A stretch of DNA of 64,000 bases from Desulfobacteraceae bacterium (GCA_016744295.1 JADGEQ010000002.1:124001-188000); one strand, 5' to 3'. Counted from the first letter of the stretch, positions 35,670 to 45,044 are shown. Program-made: numbers and translations. The notes: generated by a model not told the origin, from the sequence alone.

Positions 35670-37466
35670 CTAAAATTCAACCACCTCAACCGTAAAGTTT
35701 TCTAAATTTTCCGGAAGACTTGAGAATACGAGCATGAAGGGCACAAATCCTCCCGGTTTCACATTGACATTGGAGTTGTGTGATCCTTCTCTGATGTTGA
35801 GCTGTTTGCTGATATCCGATATGTTACCTGTCTTCAGAACCTCTTCAGATATAATATTGCCGCAGAATATGGTCTGGGTTTTGGCTTTGACTTTTCCCTT
35901 TGTGATTAATGTTCCCTTGACCTGAATATGACTGTAAGGGATGGTTGCCGGATTCTCAATCCGCCCGGTAATGATGAATAGTTCTCCGGCGGTATCATTG
36001 GAAATAAATCTGCCGTTGACACTTCCCTCGTTGGGAATCGGTTTGGGGGCCGACTTTTCAGGGGGTGTTTTTTTGAAATATTGTTCTATAACAGGTATTT
36101 TGACATCAGACAGAAAGGGGATTTTATATCCCAGGGTCATGCTGGCAATATAAGCACCTGCCACAAGAATGAAAAGCAGCAGTAACAGCATGACAGGGCC
36201 ACCCACGGCAGATCTTTTTTTCCGTTTCCTGGGACGGCCCGGCTGATCGAGGATGGGGGGGGCAATCAGGGTGGTGTCCTGTTCCATCCCATTCAGCTGG
36301 TTCTGGGGTTCTTCTGGCTCACTGGCCATGTCAATTTCATGAAGATCCTCTTCCGGTTCGGTATCTTGATCTATAATCTGGTCATAGGCGGAAAAATCAT
36401 CTCCTGGCCCAGGGAGGGCTTCTTCAACTTGGATCTCGCTGCCTGTTTGGCTTGACGCTTCTTCAACCTCAAAGGGGTCTTCATCAAACTCCAATTCAAG
36501 ATCTGCTTCTGGGGACTCCTGGTCTTCTGTATCCATGTTAAGATCGGGAAATGTCATGTTCTGATCATCGGGAAAATCAGCTTCCAGTGCCTGGGCAAGG
36601 TCCTGCTCTTCTCCTGTTTCTTCAAATACCAGGTCTACATCCGGGTCATCCTCAAAGGAAAGGTCAGCCTCAAGGGTCTCCTCGGTTGTTTCCGTTGTGT
36701 CTTCTAATTCAAGGGTAAAGGAATCATGATCAATTGTATATTCACTGCTGTCAAACTCATCCGAGTTTTCTATCTCCAGGTCAGGATTGTCAAACTCAAT
36801 ATCGGCGTCATCAAAGGTCAGATCCTCTTCATCAAATTCAAGCTCATCGGATTCAAGCCCATCGGATTCAAGCCCATCGGATTCAAGCCCATCAGATTCA
36901 AGCCCATCAGATTCAAGCTCAACTGATTCAAGCTCATCGGATTCAAGCTCATCAGATTCAAGCCCATCAGATTCAAGCTCAACTGATTCAAGCCCATCAG
37001 ATTCAAGCCCATCAGATTCAAGCTCATCAGGTTCAAACTCATCAGGTTCAAACTCATCTGATTCAGGATCAAAGTCGATTTCAATGTTGGCTGAATCTGA
37101 TTCAGTTTCCATTGTAAGATCGATTTCGTCTGTATCCAACCCCTCTTCTTTTAACTCAAAATCCAGGTCGCTTATTTCAAAGTCGGTTTCTTCAAATTCT
37201 GTTCCACTTTCATCTGCCTGGAATCTGTCCGATTCAAATTCGTCCCTTTCAGAGTTTTCAGCTTCGAAGTTTTCTGGGGCAGTATCTTCCTGAAAATCAA
37301 ACTCAATTTCATCCTGGGGTTCAGATGCAGCTATGGTGTCAGAAATCTGGGGAAAAGCAGTAAAAATATGTTTGCATAAACTGCAACGGACTTTTGAGCC
37401 CTCAGTCTTTAGTATGGATTCATCAAGGTCAAAGCGTGTTGAACACTCTTCGCAGGTAATAATCAT
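35670..37466 (-). CDS. Zinc-ribbon (MJ0042-type) membrane protein with acidic repeat and DUF3426-like C-terminus
   Basis: 598 residues. The N-terminus is a zinc ribbon, CEECSTRFDLDES then CSLCKHIF (CxxC...CxxC). A long, strongly acidic region (~45-395) follows, containing about 16 pentapeptide repeats of the form E-S-D-G/E-L. A basic patch RPRKRKKRSAV leads into one transmembrane helix (MLLLLLFILVAGAYIASM, ~425). The C-terminal ~150 residues (FISNDTAGELFIITGRIENP, FCGNIISEE) match the DUF3426 beta-domain, expected in the periplasm. Such proteins are widespread in Desulfobacterota and Myxococcota, with function unknown. It lies 17 bp after hpt on the same strand. Confidence 0.85.
   Translation of the reverse strand: MIITCEECSTRFDLDESILKTEGSKVRCSLCKHIFTAFPQISDTIAASEPQDEIEFDFQEDTAPENFEAENSERDEFESDRFQADESGTEFEETDFEISDLDFELKEEGLDTDEIDLTMETESDSANIEIDFDPESDEFEPDEFEPDELESDGLESDGLESVELESDGLESDELESDELESVELESDGLESDGLESDGLESDGLESDELEFDEEDLTFDDADIEFDNPDLEIENSDEFDSSEYTIDHDSFTLELEDTTETTEETLEADLSFEDDPDVDLVFEETGEEQDLAQALEADFPDDQNMTFPDLNMDTEDQESPEADLELEFDEDPFEVEEASSQTGSEIQVEEALPGPGDDFSAYDQIIDQDTEPEEDLHEIDMASEPEEPQNQLNGMEQDTTLIAPPILDQPGRPRKRKKRSAVGGPVMLLLLLFILVAGAYIASMTLGYKIPFLSDVKIPVIEQYFKKTPPEKSAPKPIPNEGSVNGRFISNDTAGELFIITGRIENPATIPYSHIQVKGTLITKGKVKAKTQTIFCGNIISEEVLKTGNISDISKQLNIREGSHNSNVNVKPGGFVPFMLVFSSLPENLENFTVEVVEF
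36826..37065 (-). repeat. 15-bp tandem repeat coding for acidic pentapeptides
   Basis: About sixteen consecutive 15-bp units of the type ATTCAAGCCCATCGG (plus-strand view) encode E-S-D-G-L, E-S-D-E-L and E-S-V-E-L units within the zinc-ribbon protein. Units differ at a few positions, and blocks of identical neighbours indicate expansion by slippage or unequal exchange. Because the unit is a multiple of three, copy-number change keeps the frame. Confidence 0.95.
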
Positions 37467-37483
37467 TGCGCTTCCCCCTATGG

Positions 37484-37999
37484 TTACAATTTCAGGTCAT
37501 AGATTGCAGGCAGATTCCTGTATTTTTCATTATAGTCAAGTCCATAACCGACAATGAATCCTTTTTCAAGTGAAAAACAGGAATAGGTAACATTGATTTC
37601 CACTTCTCTGCGTTCGTGTTTGTCTATCAGGGAACATATTTTGATGGACCTTGGATTTAAAAGCTGGATAAAATCAACGATTTTCAGCAGGGTGTTTCCC
37701 GTGTCCACAATATCTTCCACCAGCAGGATATCACGGCCTTTCAGCTCAAGGTCTGGTTTTTTTGTAAAGACAATCTGCCCGGAGGAGGAGGTGCCGTCAT
37801 AGGAGGAGGCACCGATCAGGTCAATCTCATGGTCAATGGATATCTTTCGGGAAAGATCTGCTAGAAAGATAAAGGACCCCTTTAATACGCCGATCATGAC
37901 AAGGTCAAGGTCTTTATAATCCTTGGTAATCTGTTCCCCGGTTTCCTGGACCCGGGTGTTGATTTCTTCTTCAGAAATCAGAGGGATAAATTCTGGCAT
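37484..37999 (-). CDS. hpt: Hypoxanthine phosphoribosyltransferase
   Basis: About 171 residues from the ATG at 37999 (AGGA 10 bases upstream); a TTG at 38023 would overlap the J-domain gene. Phosphoribosyltransferase signatures: MIGVLKGSFIFLADL, the PRPP-binding loop DILLVEDIVDTGNTLLKI, and FIVGYGLDYNEKYRNLPAIY at the C-terminus, as in bacterial Hpt. It salvages hypoxanthine and guanine to IMP and GMP. Located 4 bp after the J-domain gene and 17 bp before the zinc-ribbon gene, so all three are probably one transcript. Confidence 0.95.
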   Translation of the reverse strand: MPEFIPLISEEEINTRVQETGEQITKDYKDLDLVMIGVLKGSFIFLADLSRKISIDHEIDLIGASSYDGTSSSGQIVFTKKPDLELKGRDILLVEDIVDTGNTLLKIVDFIQLLNPRSIKICSLIDKHERREVEINVTYSCFSLEKGFIVGYGLDYNEKYRNLPAIYDLKL

Positions 38000-38003
38000 C
38001 CGG

Positions 38004-38921
38004 TTATAATCCTGTTTTTTCAAGTTCTTTGATAAGGTCTGTCTGTGTCTTGTCCAGTTTTTTTGGCATGATTATATTAATCACAACAAAGAGATCTCCG
38101 CAACCATTTCCTTTCATATGAGGAATCCCGTGGTTGGGAAGCCTCATTTTTGACTTATGATTTGTACCGGGGGGAAGGGTCAGGTTGATGATCTTTCCAG
38201 AAGGGGTGGTTACCTCTATCTTATCTCCGAGAAGGGCCTGGGAGAGTTTGACCGGCTGGGCAAGGGAAATATCGTTTCCTTCAATGGTAAACCCTTCCTG
38301 GGTGATGGGGGAGGATTTTATATACAGGTTGCCTGTGGGGCCTCCATTGGCACTTGTCTCGCCCTTTCCGGCCAATCGGATTTTTTTGCCCCGGGTCAGT
38401 CCTTTGGGAATTTGAACCTCAATGGCCTTGGCAATTCCTCCCTGGCTGATGGTAATGGTTTTTTTGGTTCCACGGATAAGTTCATCAATGGTCAACGGAA
38501 GTTCATATTCAAGATCCTTGCCCCGAACCGGGGCTTGGCGGCTACCTCAGCCTCCGCCGCCGCCCTGGGCGAATGGATTTCCTCCCATGCTGGAAAAGCC
38601 GCCCCTGGAACCGCCCCCCCGGCCCCCGCCAAAACCGAATTCTTTTAAAATATCTCCCATATCAAAATTCCGGAAAATATCTTCCTGGGAAAACCGCTGC
38701 TGGAAATCAGCAGAGCCATAGGTGTCATATTGATTCTTTTTTTTAGGATCACTCAAAACCGCATAGGCTTCACTGATTTTTTTGAATTTATCTTCAAGGG
38801 CTTTATCTCCCTCGGTTTTATCCGGATGGTATTTTAATGCAAGTTTTCTATATGCTTTTTTTATTTCTCCAGCACTTGCTGTCTTGGTGATACCCAGTAT
38901 GCTGTAATAGTCATCGGCCAT
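38004..38921 (-). pseudogene. DnaJ/CbpA-like J-domain co-chaperone interrupted by an in-frame TGA
   Basis: Read as one frame from ATG 38921 to 38004 (about 305 codons), with a TGA at 38547-38549. The first part is a J domain ([24 protein letters not shown] in KYHPDKTEG) and a Gly/Phe-rich linker ([22 protein letters not shown]). After the TGA the same frame continues GSRQAPVRGKDLEYELPLT into the two-barrel C-terminal substrate-binding domain (GTKKTITISQGG, IRLAGKGETSANGGPTGNLY, PTGNLY/IKS). The stop stands where glycine (GGA) is expected. A single G-to-T change, a sequencing error or recoding (see findings) could explain it. No start codon with an RBS precedes the second part. Confidence 0.85.
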
Positions 38922-39000
38922 ATCGTTTTCCTTATGTTTACTAAAATTTGTATTATTTGCGATGTTTGTGAGCTAAATAATAAGCGCAAACCAGCTCAAG

Positions 39001-40884
39001 TCAAGCTTCTTTGTTCTTTTGGCCAGCTGAAATAGCCACCATTAAAACAGAAATGGCCGCCGGTGTTATACCGTCGGTCCGGGATGCCTGACCAAGGGAT
39101 AATGGCCGTATGTGCGTAAGCTTTTCCCTCAGTTCGTTTGAAAGACCATGGGCATTGGCATAGTCAAAATTGTCCGGGATCTTAATCTTTTCCAGATCTT
39201 TGAATTTTTTGATTTCATTGAGCTGCCGCTGGATATATCCTTCATATTTGATTTCGATTTCCACCTGGGTTTGTGACCGGGCTTCTAGGGGGTCTGTGGG
39301 GGGAGAAATTTGCGCAAGGGAACCATAGGTGAGTTCTGTCCGCTTCAATAATTGCTCAAGCTTCACCCCATTTGTGATGGGGTTGGTTTTGTGGTCAGCA
39401 AGAAATGTATTGACTGCTTCACTGGGTTTGATCACCGTGCGTTTAACCCGGTCAATCTCATCTTTTGCCTGGCGTTGTATCTCCCTGCAAAAATCCAGAT
39501 GTTCTTTGTTGATGAGTCCGTAATCATATCCCATCCGGGCCAGTCTTAGGTCGGCATTGTCTTCCCGCAGCAAAAGGCGGTATTCTGCCCGGGAGGTGAA
39601 CATGCGATAGGGTTCCCGGGTTCCCCGGGTCACAAGATCGTCCACCATTACCCCCATATAGGCCTGGGATCTGTCCAGGACAAAGGCTTTTCTTTTCTGG
39701 ATCTTGCAGGCGGCGTTGACACCGGCCCATAACCCTTGGGCCCCTGCCTCTTCATATCCCGAGGTGCCGTTGATCTGGCCAGCCAAAAAAAGACCCTTCA
39801 TTTTTTTTACTTCCAGGGCCGGGGTAAGTTCCAGGGGATTGACATAGTCATATTCAATGGCATAGGCAGGCCGCATGATCTGGGCCTGATCCAATCCTTT
39901 TACCGATCTTACAATCTGGTACTGGATCTCAAGGGGCATGCTGTTGCCAAGGCCCGAAGCATATATTTCCTTGGCATCAATCCCTTCATATTCCAAAATG
40001 ACATGGTGGCTTTCCCGGTCTGGGAATTTAACAATTTTGTCCTCAAAGGAGGGACAATATCTGGCAGATTTTCCCTTGATCTGCCCGCCGTAAAGGGCTG
40101 AAAATTTCAGGTTCTTCCGAATGATCTCGTGGGTGCCGGGATTGGTTTCTCCCATAAAGCTTGGCAGCATGGGATTGGTTATTTTCTTTGTGGAAAAAGA
40201 AAAGGGTTTGGCAATGGTATCGGCCCCATGGATATTAAATTGGGAAAAATCAATACTGTCTGCATGAAGTCTCGGCGGGGTGCCCGTTTTCATCCGGCCC
40301 ATGTCAAGGCCGATTCGGGCAAGATCTTTGGCCAGTCCGATCGAAGCAAATTCACCGGCCCGGCCTGCTTCTATCCGGGTTGAGCCGATATGAACCGTGC
40401 CCCGTAAAAAAGTGCCCGTGGCAATGACCACGGCTTTTGCGCTATATTCAAATCCGGTCTGGTCAATTATTCCCGTTATCTGGTTGTTTTCCATGGTCAG
40501 ACTTTCCACCATGGCCTGTTTCAGGTCAAGGGAGGGGGTATTCTCAAGGATAGTTTTCATCTGCCGGGAATACATGGACTTGTCGTTCTGGGTCCGGGTG
40601 GAATGAACCGCAGGTCCCTTCCGGGTATTCAGGGTTCTATACTGGATGGCTGACCAATCAGAAACCTTGGCCATTTGACCTCCCAGGGCATCAATTTCCT
40701 TTACCAGCTGCCCCTTGGCCATGCCCCCGATGGAAGGACTGCAGGGCATTGCAGCAATCTTGTCCATGTCAATGGTCAGCAAAAGGGTGCTGCACCCCAT
40801 TCTTGTTGCAGCAAGAGCCGCCTCACATCCGGCATGGCCTGCCCCGATCACAATGACATCATAGCTTGTTTTATAAAAATTCAT
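39001..40884 (-). CDS. mnmG: tRNA uridine-5-carboxymethylaminomethyl(34) synthesis enzyme MnmG
   Basis: 627 residues, normal length. FAD-binding DVIVIGAGHAGCEAALAATRMGC at the N-terminus, then family blocks PCSPSIGGMAKGQLVKEIDALGG, the RMKTGTPPRL segment, PSFEDKIVKF and GYEEAGAQGLWAGVNAA, and a C-terminal helical domain for MnmE binding. With MnmE it modifies the wobble uridine of several tRNAs in the cytoplasm. No mnmE or rsmG is adjacent; the J-domain gene follows 79 bp downstream on the same strand. Confidence 0.97.
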   Translation of the reverse strand: MNFYKTSYDVIVIGAGHAGCEAALAATRMGCSTLLLTIDMDKIAAMPCSPSIGGMAKGQLVKEIDALGGQMAKVSDWSAIQYRTLNTRKGPAVHSTRTQNDKSMYSRQMKTILENTPSLDLKQAMVESLTMENNQITGIIDQTGFEYSAKAVVIATGTFLRGTVHIGSTRIEAGRAGEFASIGLAKDLARIGLDMGRMKTGTPPRLHADSIDFSQFNIHGADTIAKPFSFSTKKITNPMLPSFMGETNPGTHEIIRKNLKFSALYGGQIKGKSARYCPSFEDKIVKFPDRESHHVILEYEGIDAKEIYASGLGNSMPLEIQYQIVRSVKGLDQAQIMRPAYAIEYDYVNPLELTPALEVKKMKGLFLAGQINGTSGYEEAGAQGLWAGVNAACKIQKRKAFVLDRSQAYMGVMVDDLVTRGTREPYRMFTSRAEYRLLLREDNADLRLARMGYDYGLINKEHLDFCREIQRQAKDEIDRVKRTVIKPSEAVNTFLADHKTNPITNGVKLEQLLKRTELTYGSLAQISPPTDPLEARSQTQVEIEIKYEGYIQRQLNEIKKFKDLEKIKIPDNFDYANAHGLSNELREKLTHIRPLSLGQASRTDGITPAAISVLMVAISAGQKNKEA

Positions 40885-41025
40885 AACCAGTTAATATAGG
40901 TGTGGTTATGAATTTGGTCAAGATGTTAGCTACCATTAATTTCAACAACAATTGATTTTCTGTCTTTGATTTGTTTTTGGGATGGTGATACATAGGGCAA
41001 AAGTACATTTGAATTTTTATAAAAC

Positions 41026-41970
41026 ATGGACAACCATATGACAAACCAGGTGGACAAAGAAAAGCGATATTCAGATTATAATGGGTATTTAAGAAAAATA
41101 TTTGGGATGAGGGTGCAGAAGATTTCTGTGGATGCAGGACTATCCTGTCCCAATCGGGATGGGGTCCTTTCCAGAACCGGGTGCATCTATTGCAACTCCA
41201 AGGGGTCCGGGTCCGGTGCCAGTGCCCTGGGCCTTTCCATTACAGAGCAGATTGAACGCGGCAAGATTGGCATGATCAAAAAATACAAGGCCAAAAAATT
41301 TCTTGCCTATTTTCAATCCTATTCAAACACCTATACCAGTTGCGCCCGCATGAAGGCTTTATATGACGAGGCTCTCGCCTGTGAGGGGATGGTGGGCATG
41401 GCCATTGGCACCCGGCCCGATTGTGTGGACGAAGAAAAAATTGATCTGATCCAATCCTATACAAAAGAGTACCTGGTCTGGCTGGAATACGGGCTCCAAT
41501 CCGTCCATGACACTACCTTGTCCCTGATCAACCGGGGCCATGATTTTAACGCATTTGTCCGGGCGGTTGACATGAGTCGGGGCAGGGGGATCAACATCTG
41601 TGCCCATATTATTTTGGGCCTGCCGGGTGAAAACAGGGCCATGATGCTGGAAAGTGCCAGGATTCTGGCCGGCATGGGGATCAACGGGGTGAAAATTCAC
41701 CTGCTTTATGTGATCAAGGATACCCCCCTGGAAAAAATGTGGCAAAGGGGGGACTACACCTGCATGGAACAGCAACCCTATGTGGAGATGGTTTGTGATT
41801 TTTTAGAGCGACTTCCCAAGGAGATCATTATCCAGCGCATCACCGGCGACCCCCACGGAGAGGAACTCAGGGCTCCTGCCTGGGCAGGCCGGTACAGGGA
41901 AACCTTTAACATGATTCAGCACACCCTTGAACAACGGGATTCATACCAGGGTCAAAAATGCTTAGAATAG
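41026..41970 (+). CDS. YhcC-type (TIGR01212 family) radical SAM protein
   Basis: 314 residues. The N-terminal signature FGMRVQKISVDAGLSCPNRDG and TGCIYCNSKGSG gives the three cluster cysteines. Next come FQSYSNTYTSCARMKALYDEAL, GTRPDCVDEEKIDLI, WLEYGLQSVHDTTLSLINRG and INICAHIILGLPGE. These are all hallmarks of the YhcC/Elp3-related family, whose reaction is not well defined and may involve RNA modification. An internal ATG at 41038 is an alternative start; neither has a strong RBS. It is divergent from mnmG. Confidence 0.9.
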   Translation: MDNHMTNQVDKEKRYSDYNGYLRKIFGMRVQKISVDAGLSCPNRDGVLSRTGCIYCNSKGSGSGASALGLSITEQIERGKIGMIKKYKAKKFLAYFQSYSNTYTSCARMKALYDEALACEGMVGMAIGTRPDCVDEEKIDLIQSYTKEYLVWLEYGLQSVHDTTLSLINRGHDFNAFVRAVDMSRGRGINICAHIILGLPGENRAMMLESARILAGMGINGVKIHLLYVIKDTPLEKMWQRGDYTCMEQQPYVEMVCDFLERLPKEIIIQRITGDPHGEELRAPAWAGRYRETFNMIQHTLEQRDSYQGQKCLE

Positions 41971-42077
41971 TGCTTGATCTTGGGAAGGGGCTGGGATACC
42001 CTTACCCACCTATTTGAGACCAAGAATCTTAATGTAAAATCCACAACTTGTAATCTATTCCAAAACAATGGTATCTG

Positions 42078-42440
42078 TCATTCGTCTAAAAACCGAAGGG
42101 CCTCCGGTTTTTCATCGGTTGAAAACCCCTTCATATTAATTCTGCGAAACAGCTTATCTTCAAGATTAATAAGTCTTGGTATCCATTTTTTTGAGGAAAC
42201 CACCGCAACTTTATCAAAATGGGAAATGCCGGCATCCAGGAAAAATTTAAATTTTTCAACCATTGCATCCATTTCAACACCGCCGATGCTTACAATTTCC
42301 TGGTAGATGTTTATTTTTTTCCCCTGCTGGATCTTTTTTCTGAACAGGGTCATAACCGATTTCATCTCCTCCTGGGTAACCTTGCCTTCCAGACGATATG
42401 CGATCACATTTTCATTTCCGATATCCAACATTTCCAGCAT
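42078..42440 (-). CDS. STAS/SpoIIAA-like domain protein
   Basis: The ATG at 42440 is chosen because AGGAGGG lies 6 bases upstream; about 120 residues. The sequence MLEMLDIGNENVIAYRLEGK followed by EEMKSVMTLFRKKI, IYQEIVSIGGVEMDAMVEKFKF and ISHFDKVAVVSSKKW matches the SpoIIAA-like (CRAL-TRIO/STAS-related) family of small single-domain proteins. Their ligand and role are unknown; some may bind hydrophobic molecules or act in anti-sigma cascades. Monocistronic, divergent from the MoxR gene. Confidence 0.85.
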   Translation of the reverse strand: MLEMLDIGNENVIAYRLEGKVTQEEMKSVMTLFRKKIQQGKKINIYQEIVSIGGVEMDAMVEKFKFFLDAGISHFDKVAVVSSKKWIPRLINLEDKLFRRINMKGFSTDEKPEALRFLDE

Positions 42441-42652
42441 GATTTCCCTCCTTGTTTTTGATGTGTTGAGATTTAGTCCATGGACGCCCCGGGTGTCAAA
42501 GATTAACAGATCTTTTTTTGGAATGGAAGTATCAACCAAGGAGAACACTTATCTACATGGATTTGTCCGGAGTTGTTTCTGTCTTGCCCTTTGCCTCCAT
42601 TACTGATATTTATTTGTTTATTGTTTAAAACAAAAGAAAAGGAAGGTAAACG

Positions 42653-43561
42653 GTGTTTCAAAGTGTCAAGGATGTTCAGAAGCGTATGGAAGAGACAGGA
42701 TATATTCCTTCCCGGGAAATTTCAACCATTGTCTATCTGGCCCAGGAAACCCAAAAACCGATTTTGATTGAAGGGCCTGCCGGTGTGGGCAAGACAGAAC
42801 TTGCCAAGAGTATTGCCGTCTGTCTGGAACAGGAGATGATAAGGCTGCAGTGCTACGAAGGGCTGGATGAATCAAAGGCCTTGTATGAATGGGCCTATGC
42901 AAAACAATTGCTTTACACCCAGATGCTCAAGGGGAAAATAAATGATGTCATCTCCAACACGGCCACACTGGCCGAGGCTGTTGATGAGATTGCAGAACAT
43001 GATGACGCTTTTTTTTCCCATCGATTCTTACAGACCCGACCGCTGCTGGCAGCGATCTCTTCGGAGGATCCCGTGGTCTTGCTCATTGATGAAGTTGATA
43101 AATCCGATCCTGAATTTGAAGCCTTTTTACTGGAACTGCTCAGTGATTTCCAGGTCACCATCCCGGAACTTGGCACCATTGCCGCCAAAAGCAGGCCCTT
43201 TGTGGTGCTGACCTCCAATAATTACAGAGACATGAGCGATGCCCTGAAGCGGCGTTGCATTCACCTTTATATTGATTACCCGGACATTGAAACGGAAAAA
43301 GAGATCCTGCGGATGAAAATACCCGGAATCCAGGAACGATTGTTGAGCAAGGTTGTCGATACCGTGGCCAGAATCAGGGAACTGGATCTCAAGAAAAAGC
43401 CCTGTATTTCGGAAACCCTTGACTGGGCAAACGCTTTGATGATTCTTCAACAGGATGATATCACGGAAGATGCGGTTTTTAAAACCCTGAACACCCTGTG
43501 CAAGCACAGGGCTGACTATGGGGTGGTCCGGGCGAATATCGTCCATCTTATAAAGGGCTGA
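42653..43561 (+). CDS. MoxR-family AAA+ ATPase
   Basis: 302 residues, GTG start with GGAAGG six bases upstream. Walker A is GPAGVGKTELAKS (residues 41-53), Walker B VVLLIDEVDKSD (~142-153), sensor-1 FVVLTSNNYRDMSDALKRR. The inserted helix regions typical of MoxR are present. MoxR ATPases act with von Willebrand factor A proteins as chaperones or metal-cofactor insertion machines. The VWA partner starts 8 bp downstream, giving a two-gene unit. Most similar by pattern to the CoxD-like subgroup, but that assignment is tentative. Confidence 0.93.
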   Translation: MFQSVKDVQKRMEETGYIPSREISTIVYLAQETQKPILIEGPAGVGKTELAKSIAVCLEQEMIRLQCYEGLDESKALYEWAYAKQLLYTQMLKGKINDVISNTATLAEAVDEIAEHDDAFFSHRFLQTRPLLAAISSEDPVVLLIDEVDKSDPEFEAFLLELLSDFQVTIPELGTIAAKSRPFVVLTSNNYRDMSDALKRRCIHLYIDYPDIETEKEILRMKIPGIQERLLSKVVDTVARIRELDLKKKPCISETLDWANALMILQQDDITEDAVFKTLNTLCKHRADYGVVRANIVHLIKG

Positions 43562-43568
43562 GTATTTT

Positions 43569-45044
43569 ATGGTCAATGTGATCCTGAAATTTGTATCCTG
43601 TTGCAGGGCTGCCGATATGCGGATTTCTACGGCAGAGGTTTTGGATTGCCTCGATCAGCTGGAAGTTGTGGATTTTGGCGATGAGTCCTTGTTCAAAACC
43701 GTCTTGCGGGCTAATTTTGCCAAAAGTCGCCGGGAACAGGGTGAGTTTGACAGGCTTTATCATCTTTTTTTTCATGAAATGCAGCTTTCCCGTCAATTGG
43801 ACGGAATTGTGTCCCAGAAACTGGATGCTGCATCAGACGCCATACCGGAAACCATACCCGAAACCATATCGGACAAGATGGCTGAACTTATCCGGCAGTT
43901 GAGGGCCCAAGAGGCATCTGAAAACGCCCAATCCAAACAAAGCAACGCCAATAAGATTAAGGGAAATGAACTGGACCGGGCCTTGATGGATTTTTTGGCA
44001 GGCAATCCTTTGGCCTTTATTCAGGAGGTCCAAAAAATACACAACCAGGATGAACTGCCAACCCAATTGTTCAAATCAAATCTGGGCCAGCTTTCCAGTC
44101 GGCTTGAAATCATGCTGGGAATCAATCGGTTGAAAACAAAAATGGTGCAGTTTTTAGGTTCCAATGACGCCATGGTGGACCCAGATGTTCATGACCTGAA
44201 AGAAGCTATGACTCACCAACTGAACAGAGCCCTTGATTTTTTGAACACTGAATCCCCTATGGACAATGCCGGGTTTAAGGAAGCAGGGACCCGGGAGCTT
44301 CACTATAAAAGTCTTGGCGAAATTCCCTTTTCCAACCTTACCCCCGGGGAAACCCAGGCGGTTAAAGAGATCATTGACCGATTGGTCAGAAAACTGGAAG
44401 AGATAACCTCCCGAAGGTTTTCTGCTGCCAGCCGGGGCATGGTGGATGTGAAAAAAACCATTCAGCGGTCTGTTAAATATCTGGGGGTTCCCGTTGAAAT
44501 TATTCACAGGAATCGTCCCCTGCGCAAGGGGAAAATTGTCACCCTTTGTGATGTCTCGGGCTCTGTCTGGTCCACGGCCAGGTTCATGCTCAATATTTTA
44601 TATTCTCTTCAGATCTGTTTCAGTCGGGTGAAAAGTTATGTGTTCATTGAAAGACCATTTGATGTAACCTCATTTTTTATGTCCAATGAACCCAACAAGG
44701 CCATACAAAAAATTTTAAATGACAATAGGATAAATTACAATGCCAAGACCGATTACGGCATGGCCTTTCAGCATTTCCGTGATCATCATCTCCAGGAACT
44801 GGATAAAAAGACCACCCTTATTATTATCGGGGATGGTCGTTCAAATTATTTGAATCCCAGGGAACCTTTGCTGGAAGCCATGCGGGGGCGCTGTAGACGA
44901 CTGATTTGGCTTAATCCGGAGCAGAAAAAATTTTGGGGAACCGGGGACAGTGAAATGATGCAATACCAGAACCATTGCAATGAAGCCCGGGCCTGCGGAA
45001 ATCTGAACCAGCTAATTGATTTTATTGAAGCCCTGGTTCTTTAG
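43569..45044 (+). CDS. VWA (CoxE-like) domain protein, MoxR partner
   Basis: 491 residues. The N-terminal half is helical and charged (LKFVSCCRAADMRISTAEVLD; an Ala/Gln-rich stretch ~95-130). The C-terminal CoxE-like VWA domain has the MIDAS motif D-V-S-G-S starting at D328 (VTLCDVSGSVWSTA), the Thr in KTDYGMAFQHF and the Asp in IIIGDGRSN. In CoxE and related proteins the domain cooperates with a MoxR ATPase to mature or activate a target enzyme. The pair MoxR-VWA is clear; the client is not. The next gene, a divergent acyl-CoA dehydrogenase, begins 84 bp later and is a possible client. Confidence 0.9.
   Translation: MVNVILKFVSCCRAADMRISTAEVLDCLDQLEVVDFGDESLFKTVLRANFAKSRREQGEFDRLYHLFFHEMQLSRQLDGIVSQKLDAASDAIPETIPETISDKMAELIRQLRAQEASENAQSKQSNANKIKGNELDRALMDFLAGNPLAFIQEVQKIHNQDELPTQLFKSNLGQLSSRLEIMLGINRLKTKMVQFLGSNDAMVDPDVHDLKEAMTHQLNRALDFLNTESPMDNAGFKEAGTRELHYKSLGEIPFSNLTPGETQAVKEIIDRLVRKLEEITSRRFSAASRGMVDVKKTIQRSVKYLGVPVEIIHRNRPLRKGKIVTLCDVSGSVWSTARFMLNILYSLQICFSRVKSYVFIERPFDVTSFFMSNEPNKAIQKILNDNRINYNAKTDYGMAFQHFRDHHLQELDKKTTLIIIGDGRSNYLNPREPLLEAMRGRCRRLIWLNPEQKKFWGTGDSEMMQYQNHCNEARACGNLNQLIDFIEALVL

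Noticed and set aside
36734..37293. Plus-strand frames rich in Ser or Gln-Ala-His repeats opposite the zinc-ribbon gene
   Set aside because: They are mirror images of the acidic repeat in other frames, with no RBS or domain. The minus-strand gene explains the composition.
38004..38495. Reading the second half of the J-domain gene as a separate CDS
   Set aside because: Its only start would be a TTG inside a conserved strand with no RBS, and it is in the same frame as the J-domain half, so an interrupted single gene is the better reading.
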